From the NCBI GenBank assembly GCA_000827495.1, contig KN817603.1, forward strand, positions 110,102 through 174,101: a DNA stretch of 64,000 bases, written 5' to 3'. This DNA is from Hypholoma sublateritium FD-334 SS-4. Taxonomy: Eukaryota; Basidiomycota; Agaricomycetes; Agaricales; Strophariaceae. Every line of letters begins with the position of its first letter. The first letter of the stretch is position 1. Below the pieces are notes generated by a model. It had not been told where the DNA came from and searched no databases. It saw only the letters and a list, made by a program, of their open reading frames with translations. Made by a program: the position numbers and the translations under genes. Shown here in pieces: positions 11,459-22,964 of this stretch.

Positions 11459-13205
11459 TCAGCCACCTCGCCGCCGGTTCAAAAGGTTGGTCTTTGTCCT
11501 CTTCTTGATATACACGCAGCTCACGCTACGGACGTTCTGCCGGATCCAAGGCAGCCAAGCAGAGTCAACGTTCGGACACTCATCTATGATCAAGGTGGTG
11601 ATCTTCCGAGTGGGTGTTAATAGTGGCTGTGCAGTTGTGGTTTCAAGGCTGTCCATAGCAGTCGTTGGCGGAAGCCGAGCTTTGATCATACGCACAATTG
11701 GACCTGTCTGCAAGTCATCACACTGCGAGAAATTAATGTGTGTGAGATTGGGGCACTGGACGGAGGGCACCGTTGGCAACGTCGAAGAATTCTTCGATTC
11801 TGGCGAGGGAGAAGGTTCGCTGGCGGCAAGGAATTCCGCCACTTGACTTGCCTCGGAGTTGCAGATTTCGATGGTTTGAAGTTCTCGGGATTTAGCTAGA
11901 ACAGCTATTACGAGCGAGGGCGAGACAACGCAAGAACGCAGTGCGAGTTCCGTGAGGTAAGGGCTGGTTTTTTCGATGACGCCTAGGAATTGGTCCGCAA
12001 TGAAGCCGCCTTCAAGTCGGAGAATGCGTAGTTCGGGTAAGTTGGACAGTGGCAAGGAGAGTGCAGACATCCCTCGTATGTCCAAGTGAGTCAAGTGCAG
12101 TAGCGCCAAGTCATTCGATAGACGTGCCTTGATGTCGTACAAAAGAAGAACCTCGATAGACGAGGTGACTTCCAATAGTTCCGAGAAGGTATTTTCAGAA
12201 CTGAACCGCACCTCCTCCAAAGTCAATGCCTTTAAATTGTTGATGTGGGGTGCGACATCCAGAAATGCACTTGGAGACAAAGTGGTGTGGCGAAGGGCGA
12301 GGTCTCGCAAGGATGAGGTATTCGGAGGTAGAATTGTTTCCCAGGAAGTAGAATGTGCGACGTCTAATTGTTTGAGGCGACTCAAAACACTGCCAGAGTC
12401 TCGAATACTTGCTAAGCATCCTTCGAAATCCGACGAGTAAAATTTGAATATGTGAAGTTCTTCCCATCGCAAACCCTTGAGCCAACCGTCTGGCCAATTT
12501 TCAATAGCACCAGAAAGAATCGTGAGTTCATACAGTTTCCCATTGGATCGTTCAAGCCATAATTTTGCTTTCTGCTTCGGTCGTCGGCTATTCAATACCA
12601 ACACGTCCCATAGATAGGGACTGTTGTGGACGACGTGTCGCCAATATTTGGAAACTTGGGAAATACTGATAACCGCTTTATGATTGTTTTCAACAACCAT
12701 TGAGGCGATTATGCCGAATAATTCAATGGGAAGATTGGCCATATGATCATTGAACCGTCGGCGTTGGTGTTCGATGTCCGCCTGTGCCTTCAAAGCCTTT
12801 GCCTCTAATGCAAGAAGACTAGCGCGTCGTTCCGTGTCTTTTTCAGTCAGCTTGCTTAATGCCAGTTGGACCATCGTTATTGCCGCGTCCACTTTCTTTA
12901 CATCGAGAAAGAGTTGCGCGGCGCGTCCGTAACCTTGCCAGCGTTCAGGTGCCACTTCGATGGTCTTCTTCGCGTCTTTCAGGGCTTCTTTCGTCTGTCC
13001 TAGTCTGGAGTAGGTAGCGGCGCGTGTATCCAGAATCATGTAGTTCGGGGAATTGTCATTCTCGATAGACTGTGTTACCTATTATTGAGGTGGAGGGGTG
13101 CATAAACACGATTTGCAAACATACCTCGTTAAAATATTCAAGGGCTTGCTGAAGATCACCCGCCTGATAGAATTTGAGTCCTTGTTGGAACAGTCTCTTC
13201 GACAT
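11459..13205 (-). CDS. TPR / F-box / leucine-rich-repeat protein, Dia2/Pof3 type
   Basis: Two exons (13205-13125 and 13078-11459) give 566 residues. The N-terminus MSKRLFQQGLKFYQAGDLQQ and the following TYSRLGQTKEALKDAKKTIE with EVAPERWQGYGRAAQLFLD are TPR repeats. An F-box follows (NLPIELFGIIASMVVE ... ISQVSKYWRHVVHNSPYLWD), and the rest is leucine-rich repeats (LRDLALRHTTLSPSAFLDV, LTHLDIRGMSALSLPLSNL). This order is that of yeast Dia2 and fission yeast Pof3, SCF ubiquitin-ligase adaptors that act at replication forks and telomeric chromatin. The substrate is not shown by sequence. The C-terminus is lysine/arginine-rich. Orthology to Dia2/Pof3 is inferred from architecture; other TPR-F-box-LRR paralogues exist in basidiomycetes. 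Confidence 0.85.
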
Positions 13206-13656
13206 GGTAGATTGAAGTCAAGGGCCCGGGTAAGTGCACACTTGGTACACACTGCAAGTTCTCCGAGTGTATTTACTGAAATCCGGAATCCAGAATCCAG
13301 TCAGTACCTGCCATAGTCATGTCACGTGTCAGACAACGCGTCGTGACAACCGCGTCGCGCGGCGGCGGCCTGAGCCTGCGGCGACCCGTGCCGCCTGATG
13401 CAGGTTTTGCGAAGGTTCCAAACTTCCATCACTTGTCCATCACTTCATTTTGTCCATCATTTGCATCACGTAGTACGATTCATAGGTTCGTGGGGTCCCT
13501 TCGTTCCTTTTAAATTTCAGTGACTGTTTTACCAACTGACGCATCTTCCCATCTAACATAAGCATGGGAAAATCTGTGCACACCTTGTGCACACCACCTC
13601 TCGATATAAGACTCGCGCTCGTCCCAGTCCATCCTCGACTTCCCAGCATCTCTACC
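13206..13656. promoter_or_regulatory. Divergent region, F-box gene / paralogue 3
   Basis: About 450 bases lie between the two start codons. A GC-rich patch (GCGGCGGCCTGAGCCTGCGGCG) occurs near 13360-13385 and a direct repeat of CCATCACTT...TCCATCA near 13426-13460. No gene is supported here. Confidence 0.4.
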
Positions 13657-14659
13657 ATGACAAAGCGTAGAAGGAGATTCAATATCAGGGCCCACCAACT
13701 ATTCTCTTCGGCGGGTGGTCCCAGCATGGCAGCTCCTCTACAGACTCTAGCGCGCCATAGTTTAATCGCAACATTAGGGCCCGACCGCGATCCCCAGAAC
13801 GCCTGCATTCTCTTTGCCACTATACCGTCCGAAATCCGCAACAATATATTCTCCCTTGCTCTTTACAGCTACTACGACACGGCGCGCCCGTATCCAGAGT
13901 ATTCATTTTACTCAAGACCAGGTTACCGCTTCCATCGCCGCATTGACACAGCACTATTAGCAACTTGCCGGCGAATATATAGCGAAACGCATGACCTCCC
14001 CATTTCGCAGAACGAGCACGTATTCTGGTGCGGAAGGGGACCATCCTCTGTTTCCATTGAGGGCGCACTTAGAAGATATTTCGAGCGATTAACGGAGGAG
14101 CAATTGTCGGCGGTGGTGCAGGCCCACTTTTTTACTCAGCTCTTTTGGCTTGAGGGTACATTTCCGACTATCTGCACGCTTCCAGTTATGAAGGCAAAAC
14201 ATATCAAGATTACCGTACGATACACCGATTGGTGGTATTGGGAGAACAATGTTCCTTTGGCCATGAAATCTCAATGGATAGACAACCTCAAATTTATTGC
14301 GGGGCTACAATCCCTCGAGGTTGAGCTTGAGACCATAGAACGGGATAAAACCCAGGTCAGTTTCCCAAGCAACTTCGATAAAGGGTAGGTTTTGATTGAT
14401 AAGTCGATAGATGGAGACTATCGCTCAAAATATGCTGCGATGGCGAATCCCCCTTACAGGTCGGGTTCTCACCACGGAGGGTAATCCCATTGTATCTGAG
14501 CGGATTCAGGGTCCATCGAGGTACAAAGATGGTGCCATAGAATATTCAACTGCCCTGGGAGGCTGGGTGCCCATTGGGAATATCAACGAACCACCGGAGC
14601 CCAGGTACCTGCAATATGTTGTATTAATTCTTCTATGGACTGCGAAGGCATCAAAATAG
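13657..14659 (+). CDS. Unnamed family protein, paralogue 3 of 3
   Basis: Exons 13657-14355 and 14411-14659 join in phase 0 to about 315 residues. The motifs match paralogue 1 in the same order: TIPSEIRNNIFSLALYSYYD, RRIDTALLATCRRIYSETHD, LPISQNEHVFWCGRGP, then in exon 2 METIAQNMLRWRIPLTG. The single intron is at the same place as in paralogue 1, which supports common descent by duplication. It is intact. Its product looks closer to the broken copy at 9269 (shared FFTQL and MKSxW segments) than to the copy at 8122. Function is unknown; an F-box-like or DUF7730-like fold is a guess. Confidence 0.75.
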
Positions 14660-15027
14660 GGACGAGACACAACTTCAATAGCCTTGGACTCAATTTTGTA
14701 TAATATATGTTTTCGTTCTCCTTCAACAACATCCATCATCTCCTTTTCAACGGCCTTTCCAGTTCCAGAATGACACCAGATTAAGCGCTCGTCAGTCATG
14801 GTTTGACCGTGACGCGGGCCATTGAAACGCATCGCATACGAGTCACCTTCTTCCGTTTAGGCAATCCATGTACATGGAGGCATTAGTGAGATTCAAGGTG
14901 AACCTTTCAAAACCACAAAGCCATCCATATCCTGTATCAATGTATCAACCAGCGGAGAAAATTATTCCAAAAAACATAGATATCAAGTATAGCGGCTTGA
15001 ACATAATTAAATGGGATAGGAAGAAAG
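14660..15027. other. Convergent intergenic region
   Basis: No gene is supported. The plus-strand open frame that starts at 14868 lies mostly antisense to the DUG2 C-terminus and is not counted. Confidence 0.5.
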
Positions 15028-18000
15028 TCAGGACGCGTTCTTGGAAAAATCTTCAATTGCGATCTTCGTCAAAAAACGTTCGACGACCAATTTGCCCTTT
15101 TGGAGATTCACAAGGGAAATTTTTTCGTTCGGCAGATGTGCTTGGTCCTGATAGTCCGATATTCAGTCTCTCTTTTCCTGAAAGATCAGATGACACTACT
15201 TACCGAGCTCTGCCCCATAGGAAGTTGCAATGCATGACAGCCAAACTCTTTCTCCAAGTATGGCACAGAAGGGATGGACTGAGAAACCATCAGAATTTTC
15301 AATCAGAAGATATCGATGATGCTTACCCCTCCTTCCCGTATCCGGAGCGGTTCTACACCCCATTCTTCTTGAACAGCACTTTCCAGTGCTTTGAACCAGT
15401 GATCATCAAGGTCTCCCAGCCACCAATCTGCAGTGTGGCTGACATTGATCTAGAAAAAGTCGAATTTCAGGATGACGCTCATGAATCAAGATTGACATAA
15501 ACAGAACCTTCAATGTGTTGGGTGTACGAAGGTCATCGAATGATTTCTGAAGATGTTCATGTAAAAAGCGAACAATATCATCCAAACCCTGGTCTGGAAC
15601 AATTCGCAAGGATATTTGCGCTTCGACCTTTCCAGGAATCACAGTTGAATCTATGTACCAAAGATTACAGAAAATCCTGCCGAAGCTGGAACACGTTGCT
15701 TACTCTTTGGACCCGATATTTGAACATTGTGGACTGTTAAAGAGGGCTCGCGCCATCGAGATGCGAGGAGAGACGCAGGTTTCTGAGTGACATCAGACAG
15801 TAGCTTATATAACTCTTTTTCAGTGTCTGTTTGTGGGCGAACTTTATCGTCTGTAGGCAAGGCTCTTGGAAACTTGCTCGGTCTACTCTGTGGCCAACAC
15901 TCACAAAAATTTGGAACTTGAATGACACGATTGTTATCAACCAGAGTCGCCAACAGCCGGACCCTAATAAGACATCGGTTTTGGTAGACGTAGATTGAAC
16001 AGGAGATGCATACATGTCGATCATTGGTTCTGCGATGGCACCGCCCTCGATTCCCGAGTGTACGTCCGGTCTAGCGTTGCTAATCTTTTGGGCCATATCA
16101 GGTAATGCAGTAATGAATCTCGAAGTAATAACATACAGAAATGTTACAGTGTATAACTCCCCGGAGGCCGTATGTGATACATGGGCGATCATCAGCGATC
16201 CACGTTGAATTGCTGAGACCCGGATGAGTAAGTACTCCGCTCAGATTCAAACACTGTAAGAGAACTGACCTGACCAAAATTGCGTCAATGTGGCCGATAG
16301 CATCCTGTGGTTTTCAACGATGAGAGATGTCATTGACGAGATTTTTTCGTTGCATACTTTGTGTTTCTTGACTGTGGCTTTGAAGCCTCGACTACCACAC
16401 TCTTCCTCTCCTTCGATCAAGAAGACAAGGTCTACATCGAGGGCTCGGCGTGATAGAAGATCCGCCGCCGCGCAGGCAGTGGCTATAATGGGCCCTTTGT
16501 TGTCCGTGACACCTCTTCCGTAGAAATATCCATTGCGGCCAGTCAATGTAAATGGATCGGATTTCCAGCCGCCAGTGGCAGTAGTGGGAGCAGTGATAAC
16601 ATCGTAGTGCCTATATAAATTATTAGTAGCAAATACCTCACTAAACCAAATTCGTACTTACCCGTAGAATAAAATTCTGGGGTTAGGCTTGTCGCTAACG
16701 GAACCCTTGAAAGTCGCAAGCACAACATGATTGACATGACTATCTTCACCGTTTGCCAGCTTTAAGTGACCACAGGAGTTAGCGACGGTCAGCAGATGTA
16801 AACGCACGCATAGAAACTAACCAGACTGGTGTGAGCGCCTAGTTGACCTAGACATTTCTTGAGCCAGATAGCTGCTTGCCTGCAGTCTTCTTTGTGCGTT
16901 GGATCGGAGCTTATACTGGGGATAGAAATGAATTTCGAAAGAGCAAACCGCATAGTATCTAGTAACGAAGAGAAATTCAGAACGAGGGAATAAGAGTGTT
17001 GCGTGTACAAACCAGAATAAGTTCCAGATCCGATGCATGACTTGTGCGGATGATAATACCCCTCGTCTTCATCTGAGGGGCGTACGCCCGCTCTTGAGGG
17101 CATGATCTCCCATATCTATGCGCGGCGTATTATCAGTGCTTGTCATACAGAACGTGGATGTGTGCAAAATACCTTGATGCATTCGTCGTTTCCTCCCGTC
17201 ACTAACCAATATCCGCTATCATCTAAAACACTTCGCCGTGTTGTAATTGAAGAAAGGGCTATGCCTTTGTGCCCGGACCAAGATGCGGTACAGTCAAATG
17301 ATGCCGACAAGCGCTGATGCGATGCTTTAATAATGAAGCCCGTCAGAACAAAAAACAGAGTAGCGCACCTTGATTGAACCGTTGGCAGAGCATACGTACA
17401 AATCAGACTTCAAAAGTGACATAGCGATGATGTCGACGCCCTAATTTTCGTTCAGAAAATGCGTTGATCGTTAATGGCCATATTTTCACCTCTTGGACAA
17501 TGATTGTCCGGACCAGCGTTTTTGTTTCAAGGTCAAACACTCTCACATATCCATCTTGGCATCCAGCAAAAATGGTGTCTCCCCTAGCTGCAATAGCTAG
17601 AACGGCTCCATGGTTACATTCAAATTCATGCGCCAGAGTGGGCGTTTTATCGCTGAAATTCCAGATCTGACAGAGACTCGTGAATTGATAGAAATAGGGA
17701 AGATACCTTTTGGAGCATACCTTGACGGTTTCGTCTCCACTTCCTGTAGCGAATTGTACAACACCGTCGCGTTCAGAAAGCATTGTCATACAATATATAT
17801 AACCGTAGTGTGCCGAATCCATGACGTTTGTGGCGGGGACACCCAAACCCTCCCCTGTAGCGAGGTCAGAGTGGTCAGAGTCTGGACTGATTCGGCCTCG
17901 AATTCGCCCAACACCATTGTTGGCGTATATATCAGCAGCTTTGCGCTCATACTGGGGATAACTGTCGAAGAATTTGTGCGCTTTCCGGGTATTCGGTGTA

Positions 18001-18725
18001 GATGTGCCGGACGTTGGATTCTCTTCGGAGGACGATGACAGTGCTAGTGAAGGGTTGAGTGCGGAATCACGGAAGTCGTGCCATTGCAAGGAGGTATTTT
18101 GGCACCCAAAAAAGATAGTTTTCAAGGTAGAAGACCACGCCAAAGAAAATATGTCTCCGGCTCCTTCGCCCATGTAGGGATATATGACGTATAATGGCTG
18201 TAGAGTCTCCGTCGACCAAATCTGTTATTCAGTGAGTTTACCAGCAGTGTTGTCTTTGAAATGGGGTGTGCATACTCTTACTGTACTATCACCTAAAACG
18301 ATACCCAAACGTTATTCAAGAACTAGGAAGCGTTGTGTTATTCATACCGGATGAACTGAATAACCATTTCTCCTCTGAAGCATATTCCAAGCTCAATATG
18401 CTTCCCGTATGTCCGCGCAGAACACTCTTTAGCTGAAAGGTGTTCTTGTCCCATACCTGGATGGATCCATTGAGTGGCAGGCACTTATGCTGATAGAACA
18501 AGGGTGGCTCACGGCTATATGTCGACTTTGACTGCCAGAAAATATGTAATCCTCATTGGCGGCGAGGCTCAAAATGGAGCTGCGTGTCTCATGGAATGAA
18601 TGAGCGAGTAAAGGCGCCGTGGTGGAGGATTGAAGGTCGCGGCTGAGAGACGCTGAAGAAAGCTGAGAACAATAGCAGCCTTGAAATGCTGCAAACGTAC
18701 GATGGGGGATTGAAGTGGGCTCCAT
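15028..18725 (-). CDS. DUG2: Glutathione-degradosome subunit Dug2 (WD40 + M20 peptidase)
   Basis: In yeast, Dug2 with Dug3 removes the gamma-glutamyl group of glutathione in the cytosol. The N-terminal half, from about 18725 to 17400, carries WD40 repeats (GSIQVWDKNTFQLKSVLRGH, FDLETKTLVRTII). The C-terminal half is an M20-family peptidase: LSKFISIPSISSDP, the metal ligands in LFYGHYDVITAP (about 16600-16680), GRGVTDNKGP, the glutamates of LIEGEEECGS, IPGKVEAQISLRIVPDQ, and near the end GVEPLRIREGG then QSSDQAHLPNEKIS. I extended the gene through two short introns to a stop at 15028-15030. The metal-binding and catalytic residues I looked for are all present. There are many introns, so some internal exon edges are approximate. 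Confidence 0.93.
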
Positions 18726-20549
18726 GGATATGACTCACTTCAACAAGGGGAAATGAAGACGTGAAGAAGCTGATAGGATGAATGACAGAGGTCATTCTGG
18801 GGTCATTCAATCGATGAGTAAGATGGTGGCCTTACGGCTTTTTCGCCGAAGAGCTTTTTAGCTAAGTAGCTTCGGGGTTCAGACCAGGCCTTGTATTATG
18901 GGCAGTTGCAGCTCGTTGGAGGGTCAGTCGTATGCAATGTTCAAAACGTTATGACGTTTACACTAATGGCTGTAATAACCGCTAATCGGAATGGCGCAAT
19001 CCGCTGATCTCCTGGGTCTTTTTCTGTTTGGTTTCGCCGCGAACAGCGAGTTCCCGAGAATCTAGACAGATTCGCCTGATGCTATAGAACTCGATATAAG
19101 TTCGTAGGCCGACAGTCTGAGGCAATGGGGGTTGAATGGGGGCAAAGGAAATAATTGAGAAATGAGGAGATAAGTGGTTGCTGGGGTGCGTTTTGGTTGG
19201 GTTTTGGACCTTGGTTGGGTTTGGATGCAATTTATACGAGTCCGTCAAAGCCTACCTGTCTGGATAAAAGGTTGCATTAAACTGTCTACGATAATGAAGG
19301 AGAGAGCAGGTGTTTGATTCTCCGATAGATCGTGATCTTCTCGGAATATCAAAATTGCATCAATACGGTTACGGTTGACTCTCATGTACATATAATGCAC
19401 ATAGTCTCCACAAATCAGCCACCCTTGATTACTTCTTGAAAACTTCCAACAACACCCTTCGTGAAGTGTGGATAGACGTGTCCTCTCATGGAACCCGACT
19501 GGTCAAACGGTTGCCTGCTGCCATCATCGTACTTACTCTTGCGCGACTCCAGCTCGAGCCTTGGGACACTCAATTCTTACAATATTGCGAGCCCCTAATT
19601 CCCACTTGTTTTTCTCGCTACAGCCTAGGCTTTTAGTCCTCAACGGGTGTTCTCTTATCAGTCAGGTATGTCAGGTATATTTATCTCCCCACATGCGGCA
19701 GATTTATCACTCACTTCCGTCTTTCGTGATAGCAACAAATATGCACCAGCTCTTACTTTTTTCACTCACGTTCCAAAGAAATATGAAATTGCAGATCGCA
19801 TTCACAAATTGGATATCAACATTGTGGGTAGAGGCGCCACCTACTCAGACCTGCCCAGCCATTCAAGTCAAATTTGGAGACTGGAATCCCTTACTCCAAC
19901 ATTCCCAAAGGCGTATACTTGACTAGGGTGCTTCGTATTCTGCATCTTCTTGCTCGCTCGCTACAAGATCTTGCGAGAACCGCAACGGTTACCATAAGCT
20001 TCGCATAACTATTGCATGTCGGAATAGGTTATTCAGCTGAGACTGCTCTAGTCTGGAACCCGGCCTTTCCGACATGTTGCCGCTGTCGATGCCAGCTCTG
20101 AGATATCTCTTCCGAATTACTTCCGATCTTGCGTACAGGCGTACAGAGGACGCCGCTGAGAGTGAAGCTGTCAACATTTACGCGAGCTTTCAATCAGCAG
20201 GGCTGTCCTTTCGATTCTAAGATTATTTCTGCTCAGGTCTAAGTACATCATACTTATGTAGTACTTACATAGGTATTACTTGGTGCGACAATTCATACAC
20301 GATCAGAAAAAGGAAAGGGCTTCGTAGAAACCACTTAATTTGAAGTAGTCATTTGAGAACATGCGTACTCCATAACACAAGTTATGTGTTGGACTGCGGG
20401 ATATGAACCGGTGCGAAGTGCGAAGGATATTGGCGAAGGAGGAAAGAGAGGCGCTCACCGGCCCGGAATGTCATTTACAAACACGTCCAGCACGTTTTTA
20501 TTCCTTCCGCTACCAGTGCACGGTGACGTCTCACAATTAATCCTGATCC
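18726..20549. other. 1.8-kb region without a supported gene
   Basis: Open frames exist (for example 19436-19636, 19647-19922 and 20177-19989) but none has a recognisable protein or plausible exon chain. At about 19190-19226 there is a TTGGTTGGGTTT-rich stretch present twice in tandem-like form, reading as CCAAACCCAACC on the other strand. Near 20250-20290 there are AGTACT and TAGTACTTACATAGG. The 3' end must contain the promoter of the gene at 20550. Confidence 0.5.
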
Positions 20550-22536
20550 ATGGTAGATGAACTATTCACACCTCCACCTACAAAAAAACGGAAGCAGTCT
20601 CAAGCTGAGCTCTCGCCCACCCCACGAAGTCGTTGCCCTACGAAGAAAGCCAAAACAAAGCAGACAGGGGCAGTTCCGGGAAAAGGTAAGTACTGCCATG
20701 TAATATTCGTCACTCATGAACCAACCTTGATGTTATTGTTTTACTCGCTTTGCCGAAAAGTAAAAGCGTTCAAACCCAAGAATGCCACTGCAGGGCCTTC
20801 CCGCATTTCAGCGCCAGTCAATACACAGAATAATGCTGCCCAAGCAAGGCCATTGTTTCTCGATTCAGATTCGGAGTCAGAGTTTGGCTCAGATCGTGAT
20901 CCACCTCTTGGTATTCTGCGCAAACCGAAGGCCAAGAAAGTTACTGGGCAGAAGACTTCGAACAACAGTAAAGGCATATTCTACTTGTTGTAATGCCCGA
21001 TACTTAGCATTCTAATCCTTATCACAAATAGGGATTATTCCGAAGCGCAAAACGGTGAAAGGTACTGATTAATATCTATGGCTATTGATTTTGTTTGAGC
21101 TCAGAATGGACTGCAGAAAAGGTGGTCCATATCGGCGCTATAGAACTTACCGACGACGACGACGAACCTCCTCAAAGGGCCAAGAACATTGACACTTCAA
21201 TTATCGACCTATGTTCCAGCGATGACGGTCCAGATAAACAGAAATCTGTTCAAAAAGGGACCTCCAAGAAACCTGACATCTCAGACGATGGAAGCTTGAT
21301 CGTATTGTCGTCTGAAGATGAGGGTAAATCCGCCTCAGTAAGATTGTTCATTATTTTTCATATCATCGACCAGACAACTTAAATTCTACCTGCAGAAGGT
21401 TGCCACTTCACAAAACACGATCAAACGCAATACAATCTTTTCTTTCAAGAAAAAGTTCGCCCCTGAGACCATTTCAGCCCTGTCTGAATCTCATTCACTT
21501 GGCTCTCAGAAATGCCCCAAAAGTTCGGTTCCTTCCACAAGCCCAATCTTGGATCACGCTGCAGACCCCTCAACTGGTCTTGAGGAAAGCCTGCCACTCC
21601 CACCTGATACCAATGCACTCGCCCACTTAGAAAGCGATACTATTCCCTCGATTGATTCGTCAAAGACGGCACGTCCACAGTCGACACGACGTCTTATTAG
21701 AAGACGACAAAAGAGCGAAACTCCCACTTGCCTTTCTGTTGAGGAGGTACAACTAACCTTTACCAAAGCCGCAGAAAAATGGAACCAAAAGCCTCTTTCA
21801 CTGAGGTCGCGCCCATTCTTTTCAAACCTGGGGTCACCGAAATATGAGAGGGATCCGCGCGAAATTGACTTCTCGGGAAATGTTGATCCTGTGGATTTGC
21901 TCACTCCTCTGTTTTTTGAGAGGGCTACTCTGGACGTCACTTCAAAGTTGCGTGTTGCGCGGAAACGGGCGCAAAAAATAAAGCAAGCTCTGCCCCCGAA
22001 TTCTTTGGCTGTCCATGATGTTTGTACTGCGAGCAAAATACGGCAGGAAGTCATCAATTCTCGACGGTTTATGGACATACTACGCACCAAGAAGGATCCT
22101 TCGATGAACCTCGGTGATTGTCTATTTCTCATGATCTCATACACATTGAGCAGTACTAATCGTATGACTACCTTTAGTAATCGAAAATATGTCTTCTGTA
22201 CCCCTTTCACCAGTAGATGATTGCCAGACTACTACATGCGATGATCCTTCCAGTGTGCAGCCTCCTTTTTCCTCGCCGCATACTCCGATGCTAGATGATC
22301 ATACTGTCGATGGCGCACACAATTCCGCGACTGAATCATCGACAGTGTTGGCACCCCTTAACACAACTCCACCATCGCCTCCGAGTCTATGTTTCAAGTC
22401 ACCTATAGCTCAAGCTCTCCTCGAAGTCGAAGTATCAAAGCTCACCCTGCCGTCACTCTTGGAGACATATCATAATGACGATAGTGACAGCGATATATCG
22501 CTATCTGGCCTCGAATTCGCATACCCACCGGAATGA
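20550..22536 (+). CDS. Nuclear-looking protein with three SIM-like motifs
   Basis: Six exons (20550-20685, 20761-20967, 21032-21061, 21105-21337, 21396-22113, 22178-22536) join with matching phases to 560 residues. I do not recognise the family. The N-terminus has PPPTKKRKQ and CPTKKAKTK, which look like nuclear localisation signals. Exon 4 encodes GAIELTDDDDEPP, SIIDLCSSDDG and SLIVLSSEDEG; each is a short hydrophobic run followed by acids or serines, the pattern of SUMO-interacting motifs. The middle has a basic helical stretch (KLRVARKRAQKIKQALPPN). The C-terminus is Ser/Pro/Thr-rich and acidic (DSDSDISLSG-like). A SUMO- or chromatin-related role is inferred from these motifs only. Confidence 0.7.
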
Positions 22537-22964
22537 AATGGCCTTTCATTGGTTGGGTTGCTCATAATAAATCCACCCAGCATTGTCACCTCACTATCAC
22601 CAAACTATCACGTATTATTTTTCATCTCTTTTGATGTATAAACTATAATATCTTTCTTGTTTTCGTCGCATTTTCCAGTGGTCTGCTGTATATGGCGATG
22701 GTTTTATGTGCATCCTGCAGTCCATAGATATAATCATTCCAAAGTATTTTGTACATTTCATTCACTGGCACCAAGCAAATTCCAACTTAGCAGTATTTAA
22801 TTACGTCATGTCCACATCCCCTGTTCGCAGATTCCCAGGACGTATCAAAACAACATCCGACTCAAGGCCGTATAAGTATCCCTGTATATCCTCTCTTTTT
22901 AGACGTTGCTAGTGACAAGTTCCTGACTCCTTGACGATATCCGCGGGTGACTGTGGTGTTTAAT
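22537..22964. other. Intergenic region
   Basis: No gene is supported between the stop at 22536 and the start of the CLYBL-like gene. It should hold the terminator of one and the promoter of the other. Confidence 0.5.

Noticed and set aside
14868..15500. A 210-codon plus-strand open frame
   Set aside because: It lies antisense to the last exons of DUG2, whose conserved M20 C-terminus reads on the minus strand; its own protein has no recognisable sequence.
20380..20420. A tRNA T-arm-like sequence (ATATGAACCGG on the plus strand)
   Set aside because: The flanking bases do not pair as a T stem and no acceptor or anticodon arm could be found. I saw no convincing tRNA gene in the window.
21554..22210. 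A 218-codon minus-strand open frame
   Set aside because: It is antisense to exon 5 of the gene at 20550, whose six exons join in phase.
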